DNA from: Peptoniphilus sp. GNH
GTDB lineage: Bacteria > Bacillota > Clostridia > Tissierellales > Peptoniphilaceae
DNA length: 64,000 nt
Reading direction: 5' to 3'
NCBI GenBank assembly: GCA_021307325.1
Contig: CP089931.1
Span: 954,979 to 1,018,978, forward strand
This document shows positions 44,000-52,217 of this stretch, piece after piece. The notes under the pieces are model-generated. The model ran no database searches, was not told where the DNA came from, and saw nothing but the letters and a program-made list of their open reading frames with translations. The position numbers and the translations under genes are program-made. How positions within the stretch are numbered: position 1 is the first letter of the stretch; each line of letters begins with the position of its first letter.

Positions 44000-45710
44000 T
44001 TTCTTCTCCTTTCAAGGCAGTTTCCCAAAGATCGTGATAATCTTTTGATTCCTTCAAAAGCTCTTCATGACTTCCTTTACATGCAAGTTCTCCATTTTTA
44101 ATTACAAATATATTATCTACATCTGTTATTGTCTTTAAACGATGGGCAATTATAATTAGAGTTTTCCCTTTGACCAGTTCTGATATTGCATCTTGAATCA
44201 AGGCTTCATTTTCAGGATCGATATAAGAGGTAGCCTCGTCTAAAATAACTATTGGAGCATTCTTTATCATAGCTCTTGCAATTGATATTCTTTGCCTTTC
44301 TCCTCCAGATAAATGTTTGCCAGCTTCTCCTACCCTTGTATCATATCCATCTGACAACTTCATTATAAAATCATGGCAGGCTGCTTTCTTACATACTTCA
44401 ATTATTTCCTCATCACTTGCATTTTCATTTCCTATCCTGATGTTATCTTTAATTGACATATCAAAAAGAAAATTATCTTGTGCTACATAGGAAATAATAG
44501 TAGATAGCTTTTCAAGGGACATATCTTTAATATTTACATTTCCTATACTTATAGAACCACTATCTACGTCCCAAAATCCTGAAATTAGTTTTGCAATAGT
44601 CGACTTACCCGAACCCGATTCGCCTACTAAAGCATTAACACTTCCTTCTTCTATATTTATATTTATATTGTTTAGTACCTGCTTATCTTTTTCATAAGAA
44701 AAATCTACGTTTTTTATCTCTATATTATAATTTTTTATATCCAAATTTTCATTTTTATGAGATAATTCTCTCGCAGAAAGTATATTTTTAATCTCTTCGA
44801 AAATAGTTGACATTCTTCCAATATCATCTTCAAAAGTCATTACTCTCATAATATTTTGGATAGTCCCAAAAGAAAGGATTATCAATGTTAAAAATACACC
44901 ACCATCTAGTGAACCATTCATACAGAAATATAAACCAAATGGTATAATTGTCAAAATACCAACTGGAGCAATAGACATACTTATCGCATAGTCTCTTGTA
45001 TTTTCCCCCATCCAATCATAATAGTAATTTGCCTTTTTATATACATTGTCCCTGTATTTTCTATAAGATTTTTCGCCTTGATTAAATGTTTTAATAACCT
45101 CTATTCCATTTATATATTCAACCACGGAATTATTCATATCTTGACCAATTTTAACTGCTTGCGGAAACTTTACCTTCATTCTTTTCATGGGCCCTGCCAT
45201 AAAAAATCCACCAATAACTAATGGAATTAAAGATATTAAACTTAGTCTATAATCTAAAATTAACATGTAAACAAATAATATTATAGGTCCGACTAAATTA
45301 GCTGTCATCTCAGGTATCATATGAGCCAATGTTGTTTCAGTATTATCAACTTGATTTACAATTATGTCTTTTAACTTACCAGTAGATTCATTCAATATAT
45401 CTCCTAATGGCATATTAAATAATTTTTCCATAAGGCTTTTTCTTATATCTCGTATTATTTTATAAGCTGTTTTATGAGAAATCATTGTTGACAAAAACAT
45501 AAACACTTCTTTGATTATAAGACATGAAAGTATAAAGAAAATTTTATTTATATAGTAATAAAAATCTTGACTACCATCAATTAATGATATAATTATCTTA
45601 CTTAGAATAATATATACAAAAAGATTTGAAATTACTCCAAGTATTGCAAACAAGACAGAAATAAAATATGGTGCTTTATTTCTCTTAATGTATTTTTTTA
45701 ATAGATCCAT
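43992..45710 (-). CDS. ABC transporter half-protein (permease-ATPase), module 2, first of pair
   Basis: The 572-residue protein has six membrane helices and an ATPase with GESGSGKSTIAK, LSGGERQRISIARAMI and VILDEATSYIDPENE. The start at 45710 was chosen because AAGGAG lies eight bases upstream; an in-frame ATG seven codons earlier overlaps the TetR gene. It follows the TetR gene by 4 bases, so regulator and pair form one three-gene operon from the promoter at 46351-46379. Confidence 0.88.
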   Translation of the reverse strand: MDLLKKYIKRNKAPYFISVLFAILGVISNLFVYIILSKIIISLIDGSQDFYYYINKIFFILSCLIIKEVFMFLSTMISHKTAYKIIRDIRKSLMEKLFNMPLGDILNESTGKLKDIIVNQVDNTETTLAHMIPEMTANLVGPIILFVYMLILDYRLSLISLIPLVIGGFFMAGPMKRMKVKFPQAVKIGQDMNNSVVEYINGIEVIKTFNQGEKSYRKYRDNVYKKANYYYDWMGENTRDYAISMSIAPVGILTIIPFGLYFCMNGSLDGGVFLTLIILSFGTIQNIMRVMTFEDDIGRMSTIFEEIKNILSARELSHKNENLDIKNYNIEIKNVDFSYEKDKQVLNNININIEEGSVNALVGESGSGKSTIAKLISGFWDVDSGSISIGNVNIKDMSLEKLSTIISYVAQDNFLFDMSIKDNIRIGNENASDEEIIEVCKKAACHDFIMKLSDGYDTRVGEAGKHLSGGERQRISIARAMIKNAPIVILDEATSYIDPENEALIQDAISELVKGKTLIIIAHRLKTITDVDNIFVIKNGELACKGSHEELLKESKDYHDLWETALKGEENA

Positions 45711-45714
45711 AAAT

Positions 45715-46311
45715 TTAACTCCTTTCTTCATCTTTTTTCATTACATTTATAAAATAAGTCTCTATCATTTCAGTTAGATATATCTTATTTTTTGTAAAAT
45801 TCTCACGTGCATTCAAAATTTCGCAAGCCATCAATCCAGAATTCATAATATTAATCATAAATTCAAATGTTTCATCAGAAGGTAACTCGTTAAACAAAGT
45901 AGAAAACAATTCCTTAAATACTTGTATGGACTCTTTTTTTATTTTCACATATAGTTCTTTCAGATCATCACTTTCTTTTAACTCACATAAAAACATAACA
46001 TAAAGCTTTACATAATCATTATCTGCAAGTATCTTGTCTATAATCATTCTTGAAAACAAATGTGGACTTAATATTAATCCTTCATCATAACTTGATTTTT
46101 GAACAATATCTTTTCTATTTAAATTACCTTCCATCATAATGTCGTATAAGATTTCATGCGTAGAACCATAATGATGATACAAGCCACCTCTAGAAAGCCC
46201 AGTAGCTTCCATAATGTCATTCATAACTGTATTTCTAAATCCCTTATCCAAAAAGACTTTCATAGCTGCTTGTCTAATCTGCTTTTTTCTTTCATCAGCT
46301 TCCATTTTCAT
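45715..46311 (-). CDS. TetR family transcriptional regulator, module 2
   Basis: The 198-residue protein has the TetR N-terminal DNA-binding domain (ADERKKQIRQAAMKVFLDKGFRNTVMNDIMEATGLSRGGLYHHYGSTHEIL) and an all-helical ligand domain. It is the first gene of the operon with the two ABC transporters. A perfect CCGACA-N4-TGTCGG dyad between promoter and gene is a candidate operator, so autoregulation is likely. Start 46311 lies 12 bases after GGAGG; an alternative is the next Met two codons on. Confidence 0.88.
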   Translation of the reverse strand: MKMEADERKKQIRQAAMKVFLDKGFRNTVMNDIMEATGLSRGGLYHHYGSTHEILYDIMMEGNLNRKDIVQKSSYDEGLILSPHLFSRMIIDKILADNDYVKLYVMFLCELKESDDLKELYVKIKKESIQVFKELFSTLFNELPSDETFEFMINIMNSGLMACEILNARENFTKNKIYLTEMIETYFINVMKKDEERS

Positions 46312-46330
46312 TTCATAAATAACCTCCAAA

Positions 46331-46379
46331 CCGACACTGCTGTCGGTATTATTGTATCAGCACTGATAATCATTGTCAA
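46331..46379 (-). promoter_or_regulatory. Promoter of module 2 with TetR-type operator and Fur-like box
   Basis: On the minus strand TTGACA (46374-46379), 17 bases, TACAAT (46351-46356). The dyad CCGACA-CTGC-TGTCGG is at 46331-46346. TGATAATCATTGTCA at 46364-46378 matches the 7-1-7 Fur box at 13 of 14 defined positions and covers the -35. TATCAG-TG-CTGATA within the spacer is a further dyad. Confidence 0.7.
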
Positions 46380-46476
46380 TGCATTCGTTTATACTTCTTA
46401 ATTAATTTCTTTAAATGCGGTATAATTAATAAAACTTAATACACGCTTGACGCTTATAACTTTAATAGCAAGCACA

Positions 46477-46677
46477 GTAAGTGTACGTACACTTACGAAA
46501 AAATTAATGGAGCAGACCTTTACGGAATGCTCCATTTTTTTACGCACCTAACCACACGAAAGTTTACTTGAGTGTTTGGTAGGTGCTATGCAAGGACTTC
46601 CCAAGAGCTAATATAGTTAGCGATTGGTTGAAGTCTATTGCTAATTTTTACCTTGTTAGGGAGAACCCTAAGACCCC
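46477..46677 (+). promoter_or_regulatory. M2 mobilisation leader: palindrome, terminator hairpin and oriT-like motif
   Basis: A perfect palindrome GTAAGTGTACGTACACTTAC is at 46477-46496. A hairpin GGAGCA (46509-46514) with TGCTCC (46528-46533) precedes a T-run; A-to-G and T-to-C changes relative to the other copies preserve pairing. An extra segment of about 100 bases separates it from the oriT-like motif at 46648-46677, which is identical in core to the third copy. Confidence 0.6.
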
Positions 46678-46704
46678 AAAATATATTTTATAAAAGAGAA
46701 TAAA

Positions 46705-47052
46705 ATGGCAAATAGATTTAGAAATGAAAGAATAGAAATTAAACTAACTAAAGAAGAAAAGGAAGCTTTTCAAAAGAAAATGAAACTTGCTAATTGCAAA
46801 ACTATGTCCCACTTTCTTAGGAAATGCGTATTAGAAAAAGAAATTTATGTTGTAGATTTAGAACCATTCAGAAACCTACAATGGCTACTTTCGAATGCAA
46901 CAAATACTATAAACAAGATTGCAAAAGCAACTAATACAACTGGTGTTATTTATAAGAATGAAATCAAATCAATGAATAAACAGATAGAAAAATTATCTAA
47001 AGAAATATGGCAGATCCATTCCCTACTTCTTAATAAATCAAAAGAAAGTTAA
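46705..47052 (+). CDS. mobC: M2 MobC-type mobilisation protein
   Basis: The 115-residue protein has the same central block as the other copies (KKMKLANCKTMSHFLRKCVLEKEIYVVDLEPFRNLQWLLSNAT). The first eleven residues differ (ANRFRNERIEIKL). Its C-terminal third (KATNTTGVIYKNEI...MNKQIEKLSKEIWQIHSLLL) is close to the third copy and unlike the first. This patchwork points to recombination among copies. AAAGAGA is a fair ribosome-binding site. The relaxase that follows is truncated. Confidence 0.87.
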   Translation: MANRFRNERIEIKLTKEEKEAFQKKMKLANCKTMSHFLRKCVLEKEIYVVDLEPFRNLQWLLSNATNTINKIAKATNTTGVIYKNEIKSMNKQIEKLSKEIWQIHSLLLNKSKES

Positions 47053-47062
47053 AGTAATTAGT

Positions 47063-47161
47063 ATGGCAATTACAAAAATACATCCTATAAAATCAACTCT
47101 AAATTTAGCAATAAATTACATTACTAAAAGTGAAAAAACTGATGAAAGGGTCTGTAAATAA
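47063..47161 (+). pseudogene. mobA: M2 mobA relaxase fragment (32 codons)
   Basis: The frame starts MAITKIHPIKSTLNLAINYI and ends TDERVCK, broken at exactly the same codon as the first copy, where the scar GGGTCTGTAAATAATTTTG begins. The two truncations therefore derive from one ancestral event, later duplicated. Confidence 0.88.
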
Positions 47162-47214
47162 TTTTGTGTATCAACCTAAATACTGATAAAAGGGTGAGTG
47201 TTGATACATTTTTT
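47148..47214 (+). repeat. Scar sequence (copy 2)
   Basis: It starts with the same GGGTCTGTAAATAATTTTG and has the same hairpin design: TGTATCAAC at 47167-47175 pairs with GTTGATACA at 47200-47208, followed by a T-run. The loop has drifted from copy 1. Confidence 0.5.
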
Positions 47215-47448
47215 ATGCTTAAATCATCATTTGTGTAGCTACAACTTTTTCCACATCAACATTTTTATCTTATAGATTATCTTCAAAGTTCCCATCATGA
47301 TTTAGGGACGAAAAAAGAGAAAGTGGTTTTTCTTGTCCACCTGCTCTAAATACTTTTCGTGTTCTTTTTCTCGCCAGTAGACTTTATAAATATCTTCACT
47401 GACTTTGACCTTTTGTCCGTTGACATAAAGGTAATATTCTTTTGGCAT
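47215..47448 (-). pseudogene. S3: decayed sigma-like gene
   Basis: The ATG at 47448 starts MPKEYYLYVNGQKVKVSEDI. The frame keeps 43 residues to HFLFF and then, as in S1 and S2, is off by one at a CTC TTT TTT tract. In the shifted frame SSLNHDGNFEDNL*DKNVDVEKVVATQMMI*A* can be read, with two stops. The internal hairpin (47317-47346) has lost one pair compared with S1 and S2. An upstream in-frame extension to 47517 is the leader ORF (MPRCRSPPFLSKNA), here fused in frame with the gene. Confidence 0.68.
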
Positions 47449-47537
47449 TTTATTTACTCCATTTATTTTTTTGTCTGCGTTTTTAGACAAAAAAGGAGGA
47501 CTCCTGCATCTTGGCATAAGAAGTCCTCTAAAATGAA
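47449..47537 (-). promoter_or_regulatory. S3 leader, diverged copy of the S1 attenuator-like leader
   Basis: A stem TTTTTTGTCT/AGACAAAAAA (about 47468-47495) and an upstream partial stem around GGACTCC...AGAAGTCC correspond to the S1 hairpins but are shorter. The leader ORF starts at 47517. Similarity with the S1 leader stops near 47535. The rest up to 47698 is AT-rich without recognisable signals. Confidence 0.45.
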
Positions 47538-47698
47538 CGAAACTTGCTCTTTCCTTATATTTTAAATTTGATTTTTTATGATAATTACCAGTATCAAAAA
47601 GGTATATTGTTTTTTTCTATATGAATAACATACCCTAAATAATACATAGCAATTACCTCCATTATTTAATCCTTTTTTCTCTCACTAATATAAATCGA

Positions 47699-48283
47699 TT
47701 AAATCACTCCGGCTTTTTCAAAATGTTTTTTAAGTATTCTTGTTGCAACAAAAGCTCCTATGCAAGCAAGAATAAAAGTTATCAAACCAAAGCCTACAGC
47801 CCACGAAACTTTAAAATAAGATAATACTTCATTTATTTGTGCTTCGCTCATTTTCCATTTTGATGCTCTTTCCACAAAAGAAGCAGTTCCGAATAAAATC
47901 ACAGGAATTACAGTCCCTAAAAAATCTGCTAATGCAAATGTCCCATATCCAATAATCATTCGTCCCTTGCTCTCATAATTTCCTATAATCAAATCACATA
48001 TAATCCCACCGATTACAGCAAAGACTGCATGAGGCAAATGTCCTCCTGACAATGCAATTAAACCAAGAAGCGTTCCTGATATTGTAAATACGCCCTTCTT
48101 TTTAACTTTCAAAGCCATAAGTATATAAACGGTAGCAGCTACCATAAAGCTAACTCCTGAAGCAATAAATCCTCCAATCACTGTTGTTGCCATAGCAAAT
48201 GCAACCACCATGTATATGACAATTCCAATTGCATTAAAGATTCCGATTGTAATAAAATCACGACCATTTAATTTGTTTTTCAT
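47699..48283 (-). CDS. ECF transporter S component, Trep_Strep/MptD family, module 3
   Basis: The 194-residue membrane protein has about six helices. It starts KLNGRDFITIGIFNAIGIVIYMVVAF and ends RILKKHFEKAGVI, the same family as the module 1 S component but clearly diverged. It is the last gene of a seven-gene minus-strand operon; AGGAGGACT precedes the ATG. The substrate is unknown. Confidence 0.83.
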   Translation of the reverse strand: MKNKLNGRDFITIGIFNAIGIVIYMVVAFAMATTVIGGFIASGVSFMVAATVYILMALKVKKKGVFTISGTLLGLIALSGGHLPHAVFAVIGGIICDLIIGNYESKGRMIIGYGTFALADFLGTVIPVILFGTASFVERASKWKMSEAQINEVLSYFKVSWAVGFGLITFILACIGAFVATRILKKHFEKAGVI

Positions 48284-48293
48284 AAAAGTCCTC

Positions 48294-48998
48294 CTAATAA
48301 ATTTTCTGTATTACTATCACAAGAGCAATCATCAAAGCTCCTAATAGTCCAATCAACAAATCCGCCCATCTAAACCTCAATTTTGTTAATGTAACCCTGT
48401 TCGCATCACTATCAAGTCCTCTAATGAGTGCTGAAGCTGACAGTTCATCTGAAATCTTAATCATTCTCATTAAAAGCGGAACAAGCGTATATTCAATATA
48501 TTTAATTGGATGTAGCAACGGGAAAAATCTACTTGTTACGATTCCTCGAATCTTCATATTCTCTTTTAATGCCTTGAGTTCTATTTTTATAGTTGGTACA
48601 AACCTAAGCAAAACACTAAAAGGTATACCAATGCTTCTTGGTACTTTCATTCTATTTAATGCTTCAAGCATTTCACTTACACTTGTAGTCTTTGTTATAT
48701 ATCCACCAAACATAGCAATTAAGGTCATCCTTGATGCAAAGTAAATAAACATATATATTGCAAATACGATACTTGCTTCACAAAACTTTCCAAGCCATAA
48801 CTCTATGCAGTATAAAATCACAAAAAACAAAATAAAGCGTAATGCTCTTTTCCACATACTGCTGTATACATACAGAAAAAAGGCAAAGAGAATCAGTCCG
48901 AAAAGTAGAATTGTATCGCTTATAAAAAAGCTCGTAAATCCAACAATTGGAAGTAGAGTAAGTTTTATTCTCGGATCGACTGTTTTTCTATCCATCAA
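48294..48998 (-). CDS. ECF transporter transmembrane protein EcfT, module 3
   Basis: The 234-residue protein has about five helices, the N-terminal KTVDPRIKLTLLP and the coupling-helix landmarks IPFSVLLRFVPTIKIELKAL and LSASALIRGLDSD. It couples the S component to the ATPases. It is 1 base from the EcfA gene and 10 bases from the S-component gene. Confidence 0.88.
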   Translation of the reverse strand: MMDRKTVDPRIKLTLLPIVGFTSFFISDTILLFGLILFAFFLYVYSSMWKRALRFILFFVILYCIELWLGKFCEASIVFAIYMFIYFASRMTLIAMFGGYITKTTSVSEMLEALNRMKVPRSIGIPFSVLLRFVPTIKIELKALKENMKIRGIVTSRFFPLLHPIKYIEYTLVPLLMRMIKISDELSASALIRGLDSDANRVTLTKLRFRWADLLIGLLGALMIALVIVIQKIY

Positions 48999-48999
48999 G

Positions 49000-50505
49000 T
49001 TATCTACCTCCTCTCATCTTGTCCAATATGAGAATTTTATTACTTTCACTCATATTCAAAACACTTTCTATTTTTCCATCTCCCATTACCCAGAGCTTAC
49101 TCACTGTGTTCGCTAAAAACTCAAAATCATGACTTATCACCAAAACTGTTGTTCCATTTTTTAATTGTTCTTCAATTAATTTTGCCACTGAAAGCATTGA
49201 GTCTTTATCACAACCTGATGTTGGTTCATCATAGATAAAAACTTTTGCCTGTTTCATCATTCCACAAGCTATTGTGAGTCTTTGTTTTTCTCCTCTTGAT
49301 AAAGCAAACGGATGCTTATCAATGTATTTATCTAAGCCAAGTACATTCAAAATAGACTTTGCCTTTTGAGTATTTTCTTTTTTATCTTTACTTGAAATAC
49401 CAAGCAGCATTTCATCAAGTACACTTTCCGAAAACAACTGATAGTCTGAATCTTGAAAGACAAAATATGACATATCCATTAAATCTTTATGATTAAGCGA
49501 ATTATCTTTCCCCGTCCATATCTTCCCCTCTTTTATCTTCTCAAGTCCTGAAATCACTCTTGCAAAGGTAGTTTTTCCGGTACCATTTAAGCCGATAAGA
49601 CCAATGGCTATTCCGCACTCCATATTAAAATCAAGATGATTTAAAATGTACTGTTTTTGCTTCTTTCCATCCTTAGCTACATTCGGATAGCAAAATCTCA
49701 AGCCTTTTCCGTTTATACTTTCATCATTTAATTGATATGAGTCTTTCTTCTCACTTATCCTATATTCTTCTAATTCAAGAGTTCTTAGTCCATTCTCATC
49801 CCAAAACTCCCCTTCAAGATGAATAACTTCTTCCCGACTCAAGTCCAGTGCAATTTCTCCATCTTTCACCAAAAGAAAACGGTCAAATAAAGATTTTACA
49901 TAGTACAAACGATGTTCAATTAGAACAACTGTTGTTCCTTTTTTCTTTAATTTTTCCAAAATTAAAAATAGGTCAAATGTTGCTTTCATATCCAAATTTG
50001 CTGAAGGTTCATCTAAAATTAAAACTTTCGGATTCATCGCATAGATACTTGCAATAGCTATCTTTTGTTTCTGTCCGCTTGATAATTCAAAAACAGATTT
50101 TCCTTTCAGTTCCTCAATATCCAGTTCTGCATATACTTCTTCTACTCTCTGTTTTATTTCATCTCTTGATTTGCAAATGGTTTGAAGCCCAAAAGCTATT
50201 TCTTCATCTGTCGTTGTCGTAAAAAATTGACTTCTTGGATCTTGAAATACAGTCCCTACAATATGCCCTATTTCATGAAGCGATAATTTGCTTATATCTT
50301 TTCCGGACGCAAAGGCTTCCCCTTTCATTTTGCCTTTGTAATAATGTGGAATAAGACCATTCATCACACTTCCAAGAGTACTTTTACCACTTCCACTTTT
50401 CCCTGAAATTAAAACAAATTCACCTTTTCTAATTTCAAGATTGACATTTTTTAAAGCAGTTCGTCCATCTTCCCATTCATAATAAACATTTTTTAGCAAA
50501 ATCAT
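49000..50505 (-). CDS. ECF transporter ATPase with two ABC domains (EcfA-type), module 3
   Basis: The 501-residue protein has two ATPase domains: GKSGSGKSTLGS, LSSGQKQKIAIA (a serine replaces the second glycine of the usual LSGGQ) and ILDEPSANLD in the first; GLNGTGKTTFAR, LSRGEKQRLTIA (arginine in the same place) and IYDEPTSGCD in the second. Both signature motifs thus deviate from LSGGQ. The deviations may alter activity or simply be lineage features. It lies between the ABC pair and EcfT, all in one operon. Confidence 0.88.
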   Translation of the reverse strand: MILLKNVYYEWEDGRTALKNVNLEIRKGEFVLISGKSGSGKSTLGSVMNGLIPHYYKGKMKGEAFASGKDISKLSLHEIGHIVGTVFQDPRSQFFTTTTDEEIAFGLQTICKSRDEIKQRVEEVYAELDIEELKGKSVFELSSGQKQKIAIASIYAMNPKVLILDEPSANLDMKATFDLFLILEKLKKKGTTVVLIEHRLYYVKSLFDRFLLVKDGEIALDLSREEVIHLEGEFWDENGLRTLELEEYRISEKKDSYQLNDESINGKGLRFCYPNVAKDGKKQKQYILNHLDFNMECGIAIGLIGLNGTGKTTFARVISGLEKIKEGKIWTGKDNSLNHKDLMDMSYFVFQDSDYQLFSESVLDEMLLGISSKDKKENTQKAKSILNVLGLDKYIDKHPFALSRGEKQRLTIACGMMKQAKVFIYDEPTSGCDKDSMLSVAKLIEEQLKNGTTVLVISHDFEFLANTVSKLWVMGDGKIESVLNMSESNKILILDKMRGGR

Positions 50506-50507
50506 GG

Positions 50508-52217
50508 TTATACCTCATACTGAGCTTTCCATAATTTTGTGTAGTAACCATTTTTTGCAAGAAGTTCGCCATGCTTTCCTTTTTCAAGTAAATTTCCTTT
50601 TTGAAATACGAGAATTTGGTCAGCTTTTTGAATTGTTTTTAAATGATGAGCCACTACAAGTACAGTTCTATTCTTTGCGAGTTCTGTAATGGCATCTTGT
50701 ATCAAGGATTCATTTACAGGATCAACATTACTTGTCATTTCATCAAGAATTAAAATAGGTGCATCCTTTAGAAAAGCTCTTGCCATAGATATTCTTTGTC
50801 TTTGTCCACCTGATAAAATCCCACCATTTTCTCCAATATCAGTTTCATAACCTTTTGGTAAACTCATAATGAAATCATGTATCCTTGCTTTCTTTGCAGC
50901 TTCAATGATTTCTTCTTTCGTTGCTTCTTTTTTACCTACCCTGATATTTTCTTCAATCGTGTTATCAAACAGTTGAACATTTTGCATGACAATACTAATG
51001 CGATCTAAAAGCTCATCATAAGGAATATCCCTTATATCAATTCCTCCGAGTGTAATTTTCCCTTTATGCACATCATAAAATCTTAAAAGCAAGTTGGTTA
51101 TCGTAGTCTTTCCACTTCCTGATTCTCCAACTAAGGCTGTCATTGTCTTTTCAGCAATAGAAAAGTTCAAGTTTTCCATTTTAAATTCGTCTTTTTCGTA
51201 GGAAAAATCTATGTTTTCAAAAGCTATATCATTGTCTTTCGGAATAATTCCATTCACTTTATCTGGGATTACATCGGCATATAAAATTTTTGAAAGTCTT
51301 TCGTAACTATCTACCGCCGAAACATAGTACATATAGTGTTGTTCCATAGAAGCGAATGGCTTATAAAACTCTTTTGAAATTACCGCAAAGATAATAAAAT
51401 TAAGTACATCAAGATTTCCCTTTACAACAAATATTGTTCCTGCAATTAAAAGAACCAAATATCCAATATCCAGCAAAAATCCAAATATAGATAATTGTTT
51501 TGCCTTAAATCTTGAAGCTGATTTACTTGTTTCTCCAAACTTCTTTGTTTTATTCATAAGCTCATTATCCAAGCTCTTATTGTTAGAAAAACTCTTTAAT
51601 ACAGGTATTCCTCTCACATATTCAACAAATAGGCTAACCATATCAAGAAGTGCTGAGTTATTCTGATTCTCTATTTTTTCAGATTGCTTAATTGTCAGAT
51701 ATAAAAAGATAAGTGCAATCGGAACAGATACAGCCATTATCAGTGCCAACTTTATATCAATATTTGCAAGACCAACAAATACGACTGCACCTATCAAAAA
51801 ATCACCAAACATTCTTGACCACATGTGTCCTACAACAAGGGACATATTATCAACATCTTTGTGTAAAATTGTGTTGATCTCGCCCAGTCTTTCATTGGTA
51901 TAAAATCCCAAGCTGAATTTCTTTAATTTGATAATCATGCGTTCTCTGATTTGCTGAACAATATCAAAACCTGCACTATGCTTTTTCATATCTGCGAACA
52001 TATTACAAATACCTTTGAAGACTACAAGTAATCCAATCGCAATAAAATATTTATACAGACTTGCTAAGCTCGTTCCGTCAAAGATTTGGAACAGTATAGA
52101 AAATACGATAACAATCATGGCTATGGAACTGAGTCCATAAAGGGCAAAGAATACACTTGATATAATCAAATCTCTCTTGCCGGTTTTTGTAAGTAGTTTT
52201 AACATTTCTCTAAACAT
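50508..52217 (-). CDS. ABC transporter half-protein (permease-ATPase), module 3, second of pair
   Basis: The 569-residue protein has six membrane helices and an ATPase with GESGSGKTTITN, LSGGQRQRISMARAFL, ILDEMTSNVDP and VAHHLKTI. Its start overlaps the upstream ABC gene by 8 bases and it ends 2 bases before EcfA. The pair corresponds to YbtP/YbtQ- or IrtA/IrtB-like heterodimers. The direct operon fusion with a full ECF system recalls the uptake genes of streptococcal equibactin-type loci (recollection, not checked). Confidence 0.87.
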   Translation of the reverse strand: MFREMLKLLTKTGKRDLIISSVFFALYGLSSIAMIVIVFSILFQIFDGTSLASLYKYFIAIGLLVVFKGICNMFADMKKHSAGFDIVQQIRERMIIKLKKFSLGFYTNERLGEINTILHKDVDNMSLVVGHMWSRMFGDFLIGAVVFVGLANIDIKLALIMAVSVPIALIFLYLTIKQSEKIENQNNSALLDMVSLFVEYVRGIPVLKSFSNNKSLDNELMNKTKKFGETSKSASRFKAKQLSIFGFLLDIGYLVLLIAGTIFVVKGNLDVLNFIIFAVISKEFYKPFASMEQHYMYYVSAVDSYERLSKILYADVIPDKVNGIIPKDNDIAFENIDFSYEKDEFKMENLNFSIAEKTMTALVGESGSGKTTITNLLLRFYDVHKGKITLGGIDIRDIPYDELLDRISIVMQNVQLFDNTIEENIRVGKKEATKEEIIEAAKKARIHDFIMSLPKGYETDIGENGGILSGGQRQRISMARAFLKDAPILILDEMTSNVDPVNESLIQDAITELAKNRTVLVVAHHLKTIQKADQILVFQKGNLLEKGKHGELLAKNGYYTKLWKAQYEV

